Assembly: GCA_002205965.3 (NCBI GenBank)
Contig: NADL03000018.1
Coordinates: 744,001 to 808,000 of the forward strand
Direction: 5' to 3'
DNA length: 64,000 nucleotides
Source: Kappaphycus alvarezii
Lineage: Eukaryota > Rhodophyta > Florideophyceae > Gigartinales > Solieriaceae
Every line of letters starts with the position of its first letter. Position 1 is the first letter of the stretch. Below the pieces are notes generated by a model. That model saw nothing but the letters and a program-made list of their open reading frames with translations, had not been told where the DNA came from and searched no databases. Positions 25,300-34,449 of the stretch are shown here, piece after piece. The position numbers and the translations under genes were made by a program.

Positions 25300-26225
25300 T
25301 ATTGCACACACTGGACCAAGCCGTCACTGTGGTCCTATTCCAACCGAGCAAGCTCTCCGTTCGAGATACTTTTGGCCTATATAAACAGCAGACATCAGGT
25401 CCTTCATCCGCGATTGCATACACTGTCTTTCGACAGTCAGGGGGAAAAATGTATCGCGTCTTTTTGGTCCTGTTGTGCACGGAACTGCACCTAACGACCT
25501 TCTGAAGTTCGACTACTTGGAAATCGGGAAAACCGAACAAGTGAGAAGTATATTTTAATGTTACGCGACGACCATTACGATTACAAGAGGCTATTTCCTT
25601 TTATGAGTACATCTGCTGAGAATGCTGCTCTTGCTATCATAGACTGGTGTGCAGCTTTCTCAGTGCCGAAGAGCTTTATGTCTGATGGCCCCACGCACTT
25701 TCGTAATGAAACGCTGCGGCTAATCCGCAGGGGACTCAAGGTCCCCACCACTTTACCGACCCTTACAAACCGTGGAGCAACGGCGCTGTAGAGCGTCTCG
25801 CCAAAGAAATTATTCGTGTTTTCCGCGCTGTGGTCTCTGGATTGCAAATGGGACTGGATGAGTGGCCTAACCTTGTGACCTTAGTCCAAAGCAACGTGAA
25901 TAATACTCCGTCCCCTAATCGCTCTGGTGTAGCCCCAGTTACATCACTTACGGGGATAGAGCCGTCCACTCCGATAAGCAGGTTTATGAGTTCATCTACA
26001 TGTTCTCCAATCACCGTGACGCAGCTTCAATATGAAAGGGCATTGAATGTAGAAACCAGAAAGCAAAGAATGTCAGAGTTGCGTTTATCGGTGCAGAATT
26101 CTTTACAATGCAATCGAGAACGATCACGCCTAGCCGCCCGCGTGGAAAGCTGGCGAATTTCTCCGAAGGAGATTTTGTGCTTGTTGCTAGAGAAGACTTT
26201 AATGCAAATGAAAAACTTGTCCTAA
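25300..26225 (+). pseudogene. Gypsy integrase (DDE core)
   Basis: Pieces at 25300-25505 give the N-terminal part, including FGPVVHGTAPNDLLKFDYLE, the stretch holding the first catalytic Asp, in the frame 25455-25525. The core continues in 25558-25791 with LRDDHYDYKRLFPF, then AALAIIDWCAAFSVPKSFMS and DGPTHFRNETLRLIRRGLKV, which hold the second Asp. WSNGAVERLAKEI with the third acid lies at about 25770-25815, across a frame change at about 25760-25790. Frame 25830-26225 continues LDEWPNLVTLVQSNVNNTPS and APVTSLTGIEPSTPI, then a basic helix. The catalytic D,D,E residues appear present although the frame is broken. It would join the cDNA to host DNA. Confidence 0.9.
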
Positions 26226-26614
26226 GATGGCGAAGCCCTCGCAGAATTGTCAAGGCTTTAAATTAATACGTTTTCCAAGTCGAAAATTTACGCCATGGCG
26301 TATTAGAAGACATTAACGCGTCTAGATTAAGTTTTTATTCCGATAAGAGCCTGAAAACTAGCGCCATTATGTCGCATGTCCTTCCCTCAGAGCGAGGGAT
26401 GGCAGTTGCCAGGCTAATGAAATTGGTGGAAACAAAGGATGGTATGAAGGTACGTGTACGTTGGCACGGATTGCCCGACTCTGAGGATAGTTTCGAATCA
26501 CTTGAGTCGATCTATGAAGATGTTCCAAAAATACTAGAGCGTCTTCTATGCCGCAAGAACACTGTGCCATCGGTGGTTGAAAAGGCATGTCGCGTTCTTG
26601 GTATAAAGAGTTAA
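26130..26614 (+). pseudogene. Gypsy C-terminal GPY-like segment and chromodomain
   Basis: A frame change leads from integrase into EGDFVLVAREDFNANEKLVL (about 26165-26225) followed by WRSPRRIVKALN, a GPY/F-like module. VLEDINASRLSFYSD follows near 26300-26345. The final frame 26369-26614 encodes MSHVLPSERGMAVARLMKLV and RVRWHGLPDSEDSFESL with EDVPKILERLL, a chromodomain-type fold with the WxGL...S/T..WEP-like signature (a phenylalanine sits at the usual tryptophan). Chromodomains steer Gypsy integration toward marked chromatin. It stops at 26612-26614, directly upstream of the 3' LTR. Confidence 0.85.
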
Positions 26615-26615
26615 T

Positions 26616-26915
26616 TTTAGCAAGGGATTGCTACATCGAGATTCGGAACCCGCATGCTTCCAGCCAAGTAACCAAACTAGTGATATTTGACAGTCCTCCA
26701 ACATATCAAATGATAATTACGTTATGCATCTCGCAACGTGTTGCATTACGGTGGCTCTCGATTATTTGAGAGTAGTTGAAAAAATCTCGTACGTACGAGA
26801 GTAAGAGGCATGAATGTAGTATGAATAGTTGACTTTCCACAATCGATACCGAAAAAAGTAAAGAATCATCGGTCTACAACGCAACAAAAACTCGCAAAGC
26901 TCTCAGCTTCGAACA
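26616..26915 (+). repeat. Gypsy 3' LTR (300 bp)
   Basis: Aligns end to end with 21556-21853. It starts TTTAGCAAGG where the 5' copy has TGTAGCAAGG, so the terminal TG has mutated, and it ends TTCGAACA. The 5-bp duplication ACCGT follows at 26916-26920. The polypurine stretch just upstream is short (AAAGAG). Confidence 0.95.
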
Positions 26916-26920
26916 ACCGT
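26916..26920. repeat. Gypsy target-site duplication, right (ACCGT)
   Basis: Matches 21551-21555 and fixes the right boundary of the insertion. Confidence 0.85.
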
Positions 26921-27091
26921 TTCTTGAGGATGTAATTGTACTCTTTCTATGCAGTAGATATTCTATTGGTATTTCTATCTATGTTCGGTTTTTCCAGGGC
27001 ATAGAATTTATAGATATTATATACAGTAGATATTTGTGGGCACTTTAGAAAATATCGTTATCTTAGTAGACACAACTTACCGCGCATGATC

Positions 27092-27152
27092 GTGTCTATC
27101 CGACCAAGCAATGTCCTCATATGAGGCACACTTTGTCCTCATATGAGGACAA
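27092..27152 (+). mobile_element. MITE left-end fragment
   Basis: GTGTCTATCCGACCAAGCAA aligns with the terminal inverted repeat of the MITE pair at 59.8-62.2 kb. It is followed by the same doubled palindrome (TCCTCATATGAGG twice, about 25 bp apart) as those copies carry at one end. The opposite end was not found downstream, so this is a truncated or strongly diverged copy. The flanking TA duplication is lost. Confidence 0.65.
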
Positions 27153-27267
27153 AAAAATAGAAAGTATTGTACTTTGGTAGTAAAATAATTTTTTGTCCCA
27201 ATATTTATTAGTAAACAACTTGCACTGTACGGAGTTACTTACCGTAGTGTTCGACTGACCGAAGTTA

Positions 27268-27454
27268 GAGTAACTTTATGGCATCAATAAAACCGGTGTC
27301 CGCTGCAGTATCGGACAATACTACTAGCTAAGTGCTAACCGGTGGTCCACGCTGGCCACGTAGTAACTTTATGGTATCAGTAAAACGGGTGTCCGCTGCA
27401 GGATCCGACTATACTGCTAGCTAAGTGCTAACCGGGTGGTCCACGTCGGCCACG
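27268..27454. repeat. 93-bp tandem repeat (two units)
   Basis: Units 27268-27360 and 27361-27454 share TAACTTTATGG, GGTGTCCGCTGCAG, CTAGCTAAGTGCTAACCG and GTGGTCCACG, with a few substitutions. It is not coding in any frame. It sits between the MITE fragment and the SINE. Confidence 0.9.
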
Positions 27455-27522
27455 TGCAGCGTACTGAAGATGCAATAGCTTCCAACTTTATATACTCCCA
27501 GTCACTTCCTCACATCCATCAC

Positions 27523-27745
27523 TGGGATGGTGGCCTATGGTGAGAATCGTAGGTTGCTGACCAAGAGATCGTGAGTTCGATTCTCGCTGGGGTTCTGTAA
27601 GAAGTCCGAAAATTCCAACGGGAACTCGATTGGTTGTGAAAAAGCTGCTGTCTCAGTGCGCCATTAGGCATCCACTTGAACATAAGACAGAATACGGTAA
27701 CATAGACAGCAGCTAACTTCGCAAGTCAGATGACGCAAGTAAAAT
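27523..27745 (+). mobile_element. Possible tRNA-derived SINE
   Basis: The first 70 bases look like a tRNA gene's internal promoter. GATGGTGGCCTATGGTGAG is an A-box-like segment and GTGAGTTCGATTCTCGC (27571-27587) is a near-perfect B box with a T-stem. Between them GGTTGCTGACC could be an anticodon arm whose loop would read GCT. The acceptor and D stems pair poorly and there is no serine-type long variable arm, so it is not a working tRNA gene. The body that follows includes an 11-bp perfect inverted repeat (AGCTGCTGTCT at 27643-27653 with its complement at 27704-27714). The right end is uncertain. Confidence 0.5.
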
Positions 27746-27828
27746 AACTAGGGGCTATAGAAATAGAACTCATTGGTCATTTTTCTTTTTAAACAAAAAG
27801 TCACACTATTTTATATCAACTTGTAATC

Positions 27829-29660
27829 CTATTTGAGATCCATATGATGTTTCTCACGCATGTGGTCCATGAAGCCACACCTTTTCGTGCTCGCGTGAAA
27901 GATATAAACATCGCCAAAGTTTGTTGTCACAGCAAGTAGATCAAAGAAATTTTGAGTTACTGACCTTACAAACTCGGCAGCGACATTGATAAGATGCGTT
28001 AGTATACTCACCATTACTCAATTTACTCTCCTGGTTAGTTACAGCAAGATGGGTTCCAATCCCTGAATCAGAGTCCAAAATATCACTCCCATCCTCATTT
28101 TGTAAGCAGTTAGATGCCCTAGGTGATCTCAAATCAAACTTGTTCTCAACGAGTTCTTCGGCAAGCATCTCATAAAACTTGGACTGTGATAAGACAAGAC
28201 TTGGACCATAAGAATTCGTATATATTAAAAATGAATCAACAACTATGATCTATAGGAGAGAGGAATTGACCCTGAACGACCAATCTTTGACCTCCAATTC
28301 CTTCTCAATTCCAAGGGTATCTTGCTTACATCTGTTGTGACGATCGACTTGAGAACACGTGCTGTAGTACCTCTCCACAATATCTGGAACTGCAACTCGA
28401 ATTCCACTTTCCTTGTCTCGCCATCCACAGTTCTCCATCTTTCCCTACAAATTGGGGTTCCCTGATTGCCTGTATGGCAACTGTTGACGAAATATCTTCG
28501 TTCCCTATCCATTCACAGTGCAGCCATTAAAGATTTGTTGGTGTCAGAGCTCTTCGAAACCATCGGGATATGTTCTCCGCGCTCCGTGAGCTCCTGTGAC
28601 GACAAGTGTTGCATCGGAAATTCTTTGACCGCATTTTTGACCACACCAATAAATCTCGTTCCATATCTCATCAAGGCTTCCGCAGTTGACACAGATGCAA
28701 AAAATGAGTCCCCACATACGAAGCGACCCGTCTTCAGCCACGGTTGAACAAGACGAAGTGTAAGTGCTGTGCTGTGACAGAAATGCTCTATGAAGTCACG
28801 CCGAAGGCCACCCGTTTTCCCCATTACGGGCTCCGATCTCAACTTTATTCCAGACTGGCCACATGCAGAAGCCTTCAATTCGCTGCCATGTTCTGGTTTC
28901 CTGTCATAGGCAACGTAATGTGGGAGTCCGTTTTTGATCCAACCTCTCCCCGAGACCGTACCATCTGCTAATACTATCATCGACGCAGATATGAGAAGAT
29001 GGCGTGACAGCTTGCAGTGGTCATTGATGGCCTTAAAAAATCCACTTAGCAGAGACCATCTCGAGTCATCCAAGGTCCATTCCCCTCGTTCTGAAGTGTG
29101 ACTGAAGCAAATGCTTGCCAGAATCAGCTCAAACCTTCTACGTGGCATGATCTTGCCAAAGCTCGTTGCTGGAATGTACTTCGAGCCAGATTCACTCCAG
29201 AGGTCGCGGCGGTTTCAAAATGAAAACCTTGTCATAAGTATGAGAATCCCAAAGAACTTCAATATCTCTCCTGACGAAACGGGATTATTTCCAATGGCAT
29301 TCAATCGATCATTTGTAAGGTCATGCCTGTCATGCATGACGGTTATGTGACGGAGCGGAAACATGCTCATAAAGCAGTCAAATGGCGACAAATCTTGAAA
29401 AATACAACCATACACGAAAGTATTACCAGAGTAGCCAATTATTTTGCAGCTTTTCTCTGATACATTTTCATTAACAGGCATGAAAAACTCCTGATTGGTC
29501 CATGATCGTCCATGAAAAAAACAGGTGCATCGGATTGATGCGCGGTGGAATCATCGGGATTCCCATCTGGTGCCGACGAAGAAGATTCAAGAGCGCCCAA
29601 TGTCGGTAATTTTACAAGCCCAGAAACACCCCCCCAGGGTCCCAGGCACGATACTGGGCC
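27829..29660 (-). pseudogene. piggyBac (DDE_Tnp_1_7) transposase, broken
   Basis: On the minus strand, a serine/aspartate-rich N-terminus (about 29660-29490) leads to YGCIFQDLSPFDCFMSMFPL and GEILKFFGILILMTRF (29481-29215). After a frame change, 29148-28513 carries the core. VLADGTVSGRGW holds the first Asp, SGIKLRSEPVMGKTGGLR and LRLVQPWLKTGRFVCGDSFF the second. RRYFVNSCHTGNQGTPICRE follows, then a frame change to YYSTCSQVDRHNRCKQDTLG with the third Asp. The tail has an in-frame TAG near 28250, then FYEMLAEELVENKFD, a cysteine segment QCRCRVC and a final H-rich piece (RCGFMDHMREKHHMD) ending at 27829, like the piggyBac C-terminal zinc-binding region. All three catalytic Asp positions survive, but at least three breaks inactivate it. 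TTAA ends were not located. Confidence 0.9.
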
Positions 29661-30425
29661 CAGGACGCCTCCAGAATTCCTGGCCAGGCAACATCTATTC
29701 TTGGGAAAAAATCCTGGGGCAGCTGTAAGCACTGTAAATGCTGATAAGAATCGGTCGAAAAATTTTAGGGAGGAATCGTGGAACTCATTTTCCAGGACTC
29801 CTGGAGTTCACAAGCCAGGAAAATTCTATCCTTAAAATGTCAGATTTGGGCTTTTCTGGAACGTTTAGTTTCCAGAATACCCAGAATTCCTGGGCATTTA
29901 CTCGAGGAGTCCTAAACAAAAAACCCGAGGGTTCGTTACAGTAGTATAATGGCCCGTTATCTCGTAGAGCACTGAAAAAAACTAGGGAATTCGACAATAT
30001 AGTACATTTAGAACAAAACTGACTGCAGATAAATTCCCAAAAAAGATCTCAAAACATCCACTCAGGATTTTTAGATGTCACGCCCAGAATTTATGGGATA
30101 TTTTCCAAGACGAAGTTCCCAGGATATCATAAAAATCCTGGGAAGATTCCCAGGAATCCTAAATAACAAATCCCATGAATTTTCGGCATTTACTCCAGGT
30201 TTCCTGGGATGTTTCGGCCCGCATAAACATTTAAAAATGAGTTCTACATGATATACATACTTGAAAACCCATGAAATTTTCCCAGAATTTCTCGGAGTTT
30301 TCCCAGGATTCCTCTGATATTTTTAGTCCGCTAAGCTCGGCGACATTGCTTTATGGTATTAGATATCATGTAAAATCCTGGAGTTTCGCCAGAATTCCTC
30401 GGAGGCCACCAGTATTCCTCATATA
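29620..30425. repeat. Cluster of near-palindromic CCAGGAATTCCTGG motifs, A
   Basis: Over about 800 bp, variants of CCAGGAATTCCTGG and CCCAGGATTCCTGGGA recur every few tens of bases in both half-site orders (for example 29679-29695, 29868-29890, 30100-30160, 30195-30215, 30270-30320, 30370-30412). Spacers are AT-rich and do not align with one another, so it is not a simple tandem array. The same motif makes a second cluster at 43.4-44.3 kb. Open frames here (29525-29997) are by-products. The left edge overlaps the transposase N-terminus. Confidence 0.75.
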
Positions 30426-30896
30426 TTGGCCGCCTTCATATGCGTAGAAATAAATAGAATTAAAAATGTTAAAAGAAATCCGAAAACTCTCTGGAAAAAA
30501 TACAATTATTAAGTTTTCCTTATTATTTCTCTATTATTAATTATAATTTAATAATTAAGGGAAAGTTCTAAAATTAATTTTTACTTTCTTATTATTTCAT
30601 ATTTTAATGAAAACCTTCTCATAAATTATCAGAAACAATCAGAAACAGATACAAAATTAAAAGTAAGCATGCTGTCATTGCTTCCAGGGAGCCTGGCTTC
30701 CTGAGGGCAAAACCTAGAGCCTGGACGTTGCGCGAGGTCCACGTACTGAGGCTGCAAACGAAGAACCGCAGAGTCATTTTGTCCGGTACTGCGACATATT
30801 GTTCCCAACTTCGTCCCACGACGCTTTTCCTTCAGAACTCTGCACTCCCCTCCCCAAACTTTTTGTTCCCACTTCTCCCTTTTCTTTTCTCCCTGC
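30426..30896. other. AT-rich spacer then pyrimidine-rich leader
   Basis: 30470-30660 is very AT-rich with a TAATTATT-rich core near 30525-30560. From 30820 to 30895 runs of CTTTT and CTCC precede the ATG at 30897 and might be a leader or splice-acceptor tract. The minus-strand frames at 30619-31009 are antisense shadows. Confidence 0.3.
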
Positions 30897-31632
30897 ATGG
30901 CGGGAGAGCAAAATAAGCACAAAGCCGCCACTGTTCCGATCAATGCAGTATCTCCTCGCAAGTCCTTGCGCCTAGCCAAGAGGAGCGGCAAATTCCCGCC
31001 TGATCGCAAGTCGCCGGGTTCCCCTCCATCTCTCCCGAAGCTCTACAACTCGTCGAATATCGATGAGCAAACAAGACCCATCAAGATCAAGAAGATGAAG
31101 TTGTTGGTCGAGGCACTCAAAACGGTCAGCGCCGCCCAGGTATCACAAAGTGACAACGTCACTGTCTCAAGTTCAGAGTTACGATATATGTAGACTGAGG
31201 GCAAGACGAAATCAAACACGCCTTCTCAAGATGTCCTAGTGAATAAGGCTCACAAGTCTTCGACGAACGATGGAAGCTCCGGTCTAATTCCAAAGGGAGA
31301 CGGCGACAGGCAAAAAGAGCAACGACGGCGAACTCTCCTGTCCGACACGGAAGAAGATGTCGATGAGGACTTCGAAGCTGATCGAGATTCGAAATCTCAG
31401 GAGAAAGCCCCGAACAGTGACGATAGCAAGTCCTCCGATTCGACGTCAGAGCAAAACGATGACATGGATTTTGATGAAGGACTTGTTTGTGGCGGATGTT
31501 GGTGATGAGAAACTCGTCTGTCATAAGAGCAAAGAGGTTAAATCTTATTTCTACGACGAGAGTGATGGTGGGGTCTCCGGGAATCGAATGGTCAATATCT
31601 GGTAATTGCATGTTACTTTTGTGGTTGTACAA
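30897..31632 (+). pseudogene. Unknown charged nuclear-type protein, interrupted
   Basis: From ATG 30897 a 98-codon frame encodes a basic, proline/serine-rich segment (SPRKSLRLAKRSGKFPPDRK, nuclear-localisation-like) and KIKKMKLLVEALKTVS. A stop at 31191 is followed in the same frame by a long acidic/serine stretch (TEEDVDEDFEADRDS, SDDSKSSDSTSEQNDDMDFD) ending LVCGGCW at 31505. A second frame (31357-31605) continues with DEKLVCHKSKEVKSYFYDES and, later, CYFCGC. The pairing of basic and acidic low-complexity parts with cysteine pairs is what a chromatin- or DNA-binding protein might show, but no family is recognised. Given the stop it is a decayed gene or has an unrecognised intron. The minus frame 31159-31632 is a shadow. 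Confidence 0.4.
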
Positions 31633-32094
31633 GCACTGATATTCAGTTAAATTCCTTGAAGGAATTTAAATCATATTTATGATTGGAGAGTAGGACTTTT
31701 ATTGCGAACCGACTAGGTTACGTGACCAATTAGGTGATCCGAGAATTAAATAAGTGAAGCACGTAGGGCGGAAGCTGTGTATATGTAAGCACTGTAGACT
31801 GCCCGGCAATCTACAGGGCCTCCGTGTTTGTGCAACTTCTGACGTTTCAGTAAGATATTCGGCGACTCAAACATTTGTATCAGATTCACCTCCAACTACT
31901 ATTAATACACAATTGAAGGTATAAGGGGACTAAAGAAATTCTCTTTAGTTATTTGAGTATGGATATGTTCAGTACTATTGAAGTGAGGAGGAAATCATCA
32001 ATATTAGATCTTTAGTAGAAAACTGATAATTGTAGGAAATGACATGGCATGAGCAGATAACCAACACTAACGCTACCTACTTCCATCACTGTTA
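31633..32094. other. Spacer between two convergent coding regions
   Basis: No open frame of note. It separates the plus-strand unknown from the 3' end of the minus-strand helicase region and probably contains the 3' untranslated parts of both. No clear hairpin or polyadenylation signal pair was singled out. Confidence 0.3.
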
Positions 32095-34449
32095 CTAATC
32101 CATCAATGTCATGAACTGGAATCCCCTCGGCCAGTACTCACTTGCGTTCGAGAGAATCACCGGATCTACGATGATTACCAGGTTTCGTTTAGCCCTTGTC
32201 ATCCCGACGTAAACGTTTCGCGGATCGCAAATAATTATGTTCGCGCTCAAACCTGAATGGCCAACATTGGCTCGAGTCTTCCCTCCAGAGTAGATTACTA
32301 GGTCCTTTTCCATTCCCTCAGCCACTTTCACAGACAGAACGTCGACTTCTCTGTTGTTAAGGACGTTCAGAATGAGTTTTCTCTGCTCCGCGTACGAGGT
32401 AACAACCAGAATATTTGCATAGCCCCTATCTATGTATCGTGCGTATGTCTCCACACCTTGTTTCACGATTTTTGCCTGACGAACACTACTCTCAACAGTG
32501 TCCCCATTTTCTCGCTCCTTGTCCTTGTGTGGAGAAACCAAAAAAGCGGGTACTGAAACATATGCCGATCTATTCTCGAGGCATCGTTACACTGGAGACA
32601 GTCTCCCTTTTGGCACGAAGATCTGGAATACCCTCAGGTACACCAGCAGTCAACACTTTCCTGCGAACAATTGCATTTCCGAATGCATTAATAACTGGAT
32701 GCATCCAGTACTTCAGGTTGAGTAGAACAGTACGTATCTTGTTGGTTCCACCAGATCGCCCTGCCTCCGGAACGAGTTTTGCAACCAGCGATAAGTCCGC
32801 TAATTCCAGCAGCTCAGTCCTCGGTCCATATACGCTTGTGTTCCCCTGCCGATCAACTTCGAACCACGAGTATACTGGAATCCACTTCTGATTGACAAAG
32901 AGTCCCGCGATGAGTTTGGCGATATCAGAATCGCTGGAGTTACTCCTCTCCTCAACGATGACCAAATCAAAATAAAAGTTGTCCGACGGCTGCTCACCAT
33001 ATGTTGAAGGAACCCTGAGAAGTAGATGAGGCGAACAGAAGGTAGCCGATGTGATGCACTTGAAAGGGGAAGCGGCGTCGTCATCCGGAATTCTTTGCGC
33101 TCGCTTTGAGTGCAGTGAGCTATTGCTCTCCGAAATCGTTGCAGCTCCCGATGTCTTATCCCCACTGAACCGTTTTTCCAGTGGCACCACAGTTTTCACA
33201 ACCCCATTGTCACCATCAAGTACAACACTGATTCCCTCCAACCACTTTTCCTCAATAACGTTGAGAGCGTTGTTTGTTGCTGTGACAATGAGCACTCTCG
33301 GCAACTTCGTAACACCTGAACCTGAATCAGGTTTATCAGAAACGATAGGACGAAATCTCGCTCTCCCATTTCCTACCCAATCTTTCCTTATGTACTCAAT
33401 TCGAACAAACTCCTCACTACTCGCCCCCCATTCAGAAAGAACACGATAAAATGAATGGCTGTTGAAGTTTTCCCGGCTCCTGCTGGTCCAACAATTCCAA
33501 GCATTCGATCACGAAACATATCCTCATTCAATGCCTCCATACTGCTATTCTTAGTCGCAACCAGCTTCAAACACTTTTTCACAGCGCAGAACTGTGCGTT
33601 TTTCATAGGTGGAACTCGAGTGCTGCCTTTCGTGAGGGCCTTTTTTCACGTACTCACGAAAGGCTGCATCGTCGGGCAGTCGGGTAATGAAACTGGCGAT
33701 CTGTCTCCGTGGCACTTCGACATGTTTGCGGTTGTCCACGAAGCCCTCGTACGTGTTGGCCGTCACTTTTGGGTATTTTTTGAGCGTAACGGTACCCAGT
33801 GCCTTCTTTCTTTTCCCATCGAATTTCAAATAAGTGAACAAGTAATCCACCGGAATGATGTGCGTACCAACATAACCAACCTGACGGATGTAAGCATCAA
33901 AGGGTGTGCTACTCAATTCCTGCATCCATACGGCAGTAGCGGACTTTTTTGCTCCCAGCGCAACGAATATGAATCCATTACATACTTCTTCATTGTCGTA
34001 GCGCTCCATACCAACACTGACGTACAAGCCAAGAACAGTTGCCACGTACAAGGGACCGTTGCTGGTCTCATCATCGTGGCGAAAGTAATCAACCGCCAAG
34101 ACATCACCTTTCTTGGTTAGGATTGATTTGGAAGAACAGTAGCTACCAGTTGCTGGGAACCTTCACCGCATCGCTTGGTGGGATTGTTCACCCAACGAAC
34201 CAGACGATGATCACCTCCACGATGCAGATATACTCGTTTCCAAGTCTCTGTGTTCTTGGCGATCGTGTCAAATGAAATGTAAATCTGGACAGCCAAAATG
34301 GCACACCATAATCGCACGTATTGGTGAAAGTTTTGGTACACCTTTTCCTGTTTGACCTCAACCTCGGGAAGAGCGTCACCTGGTTGGAACTGAACCCACG
34401 TACGCACAAACTCCTTAATTGATATGGCCGATGACATCCACTTCTTCAT
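32095..34449 (-). pseudogene. UPF1/SEN1-type superfamily 1 helicase, frameshifted
   Basis: The minus strand reads through an SF1B helicase in order. 34449-34117 and 34099-33551 give a β-rich N-terminal domain (VDYFRHDDETSNGPLYVATV). 33606-33388 has the Walker A loop GIVGPAGAGKTSTAIHF. 33304-32570 has motif Ia (VLIVTATNNALNVI), a degenerate motif II (DLVIVEERSNSSD where DE.S is expected), and the LNLKYWMHPVINAF block equal to the Y.MHP box. 32541-32095 has VLSVKVAEGMEKDLVIYSGG (motif V region) and NVYVGMTRAKRNLVIIVDP (motif VI, with its Arg). Such ATP-driven 5'-3' RNA/DNA helicases act in decay and transcription surveillance. Frame changes near 34110, 33600, 33450 and 32550 break it, and the motif II change may also matter. 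The stop is at 32095-32097. Confidence 0.85.

Larger units (their letters stand above)
21556..26915 (+). mobile_element. Ty3/Gypsy LTR retrotransposon, near-complete but inactivated
   Basis: A 5.36 kb element bounded by two direct repeats with TG...CA-type ends and a 5-bp target duplication. Internal order is gag, protease, reverse transcriptase, RNase H, integrase, chromodomain, the order of Ty3/Gypsy (Metaviridae-type) elements. The reading frame changes repeatedly, so no full polyprotein can be made. Sequence blocks strongly resemble the polyproteins of oomycete Gypsy elements as I remember them, such as a DDG rather than DTG protease centre and a WLDDVLLH reverse-transcriptase box. The LTRs differ at roughly one site in ten by eye, so the insertion is not recent. 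No convincing tRNA primer-binding site starts right after the 5' LTR. Confidence 0.95.

Noticed and set aside
27523-27591. Functional tRNA gene
   Set aside because: The A and B boxes are good, but acceptor and D stems do not pair and no serine-type variable arm is present; better read as a SINE head.
29620-30425. CRISPR-like array (recurring short palindromes)
   Set aside because: Spacing is irregular, repeats are degenerate and eukaryotic transposons surround it; there are no cas genes.
33455-34120. 221-codon plus-strand ORF
   Set aside because: Exactly antisense to the helicase N-terminal domain and Walker A region.
32095-34449. Helitron (Pif1-type helicase)
   Set aside because: The motifs are of the UPF1/SEN1 type (Y.MHP block, VGMTRAKR) and no HUH replication initiator motif is visible nearby.
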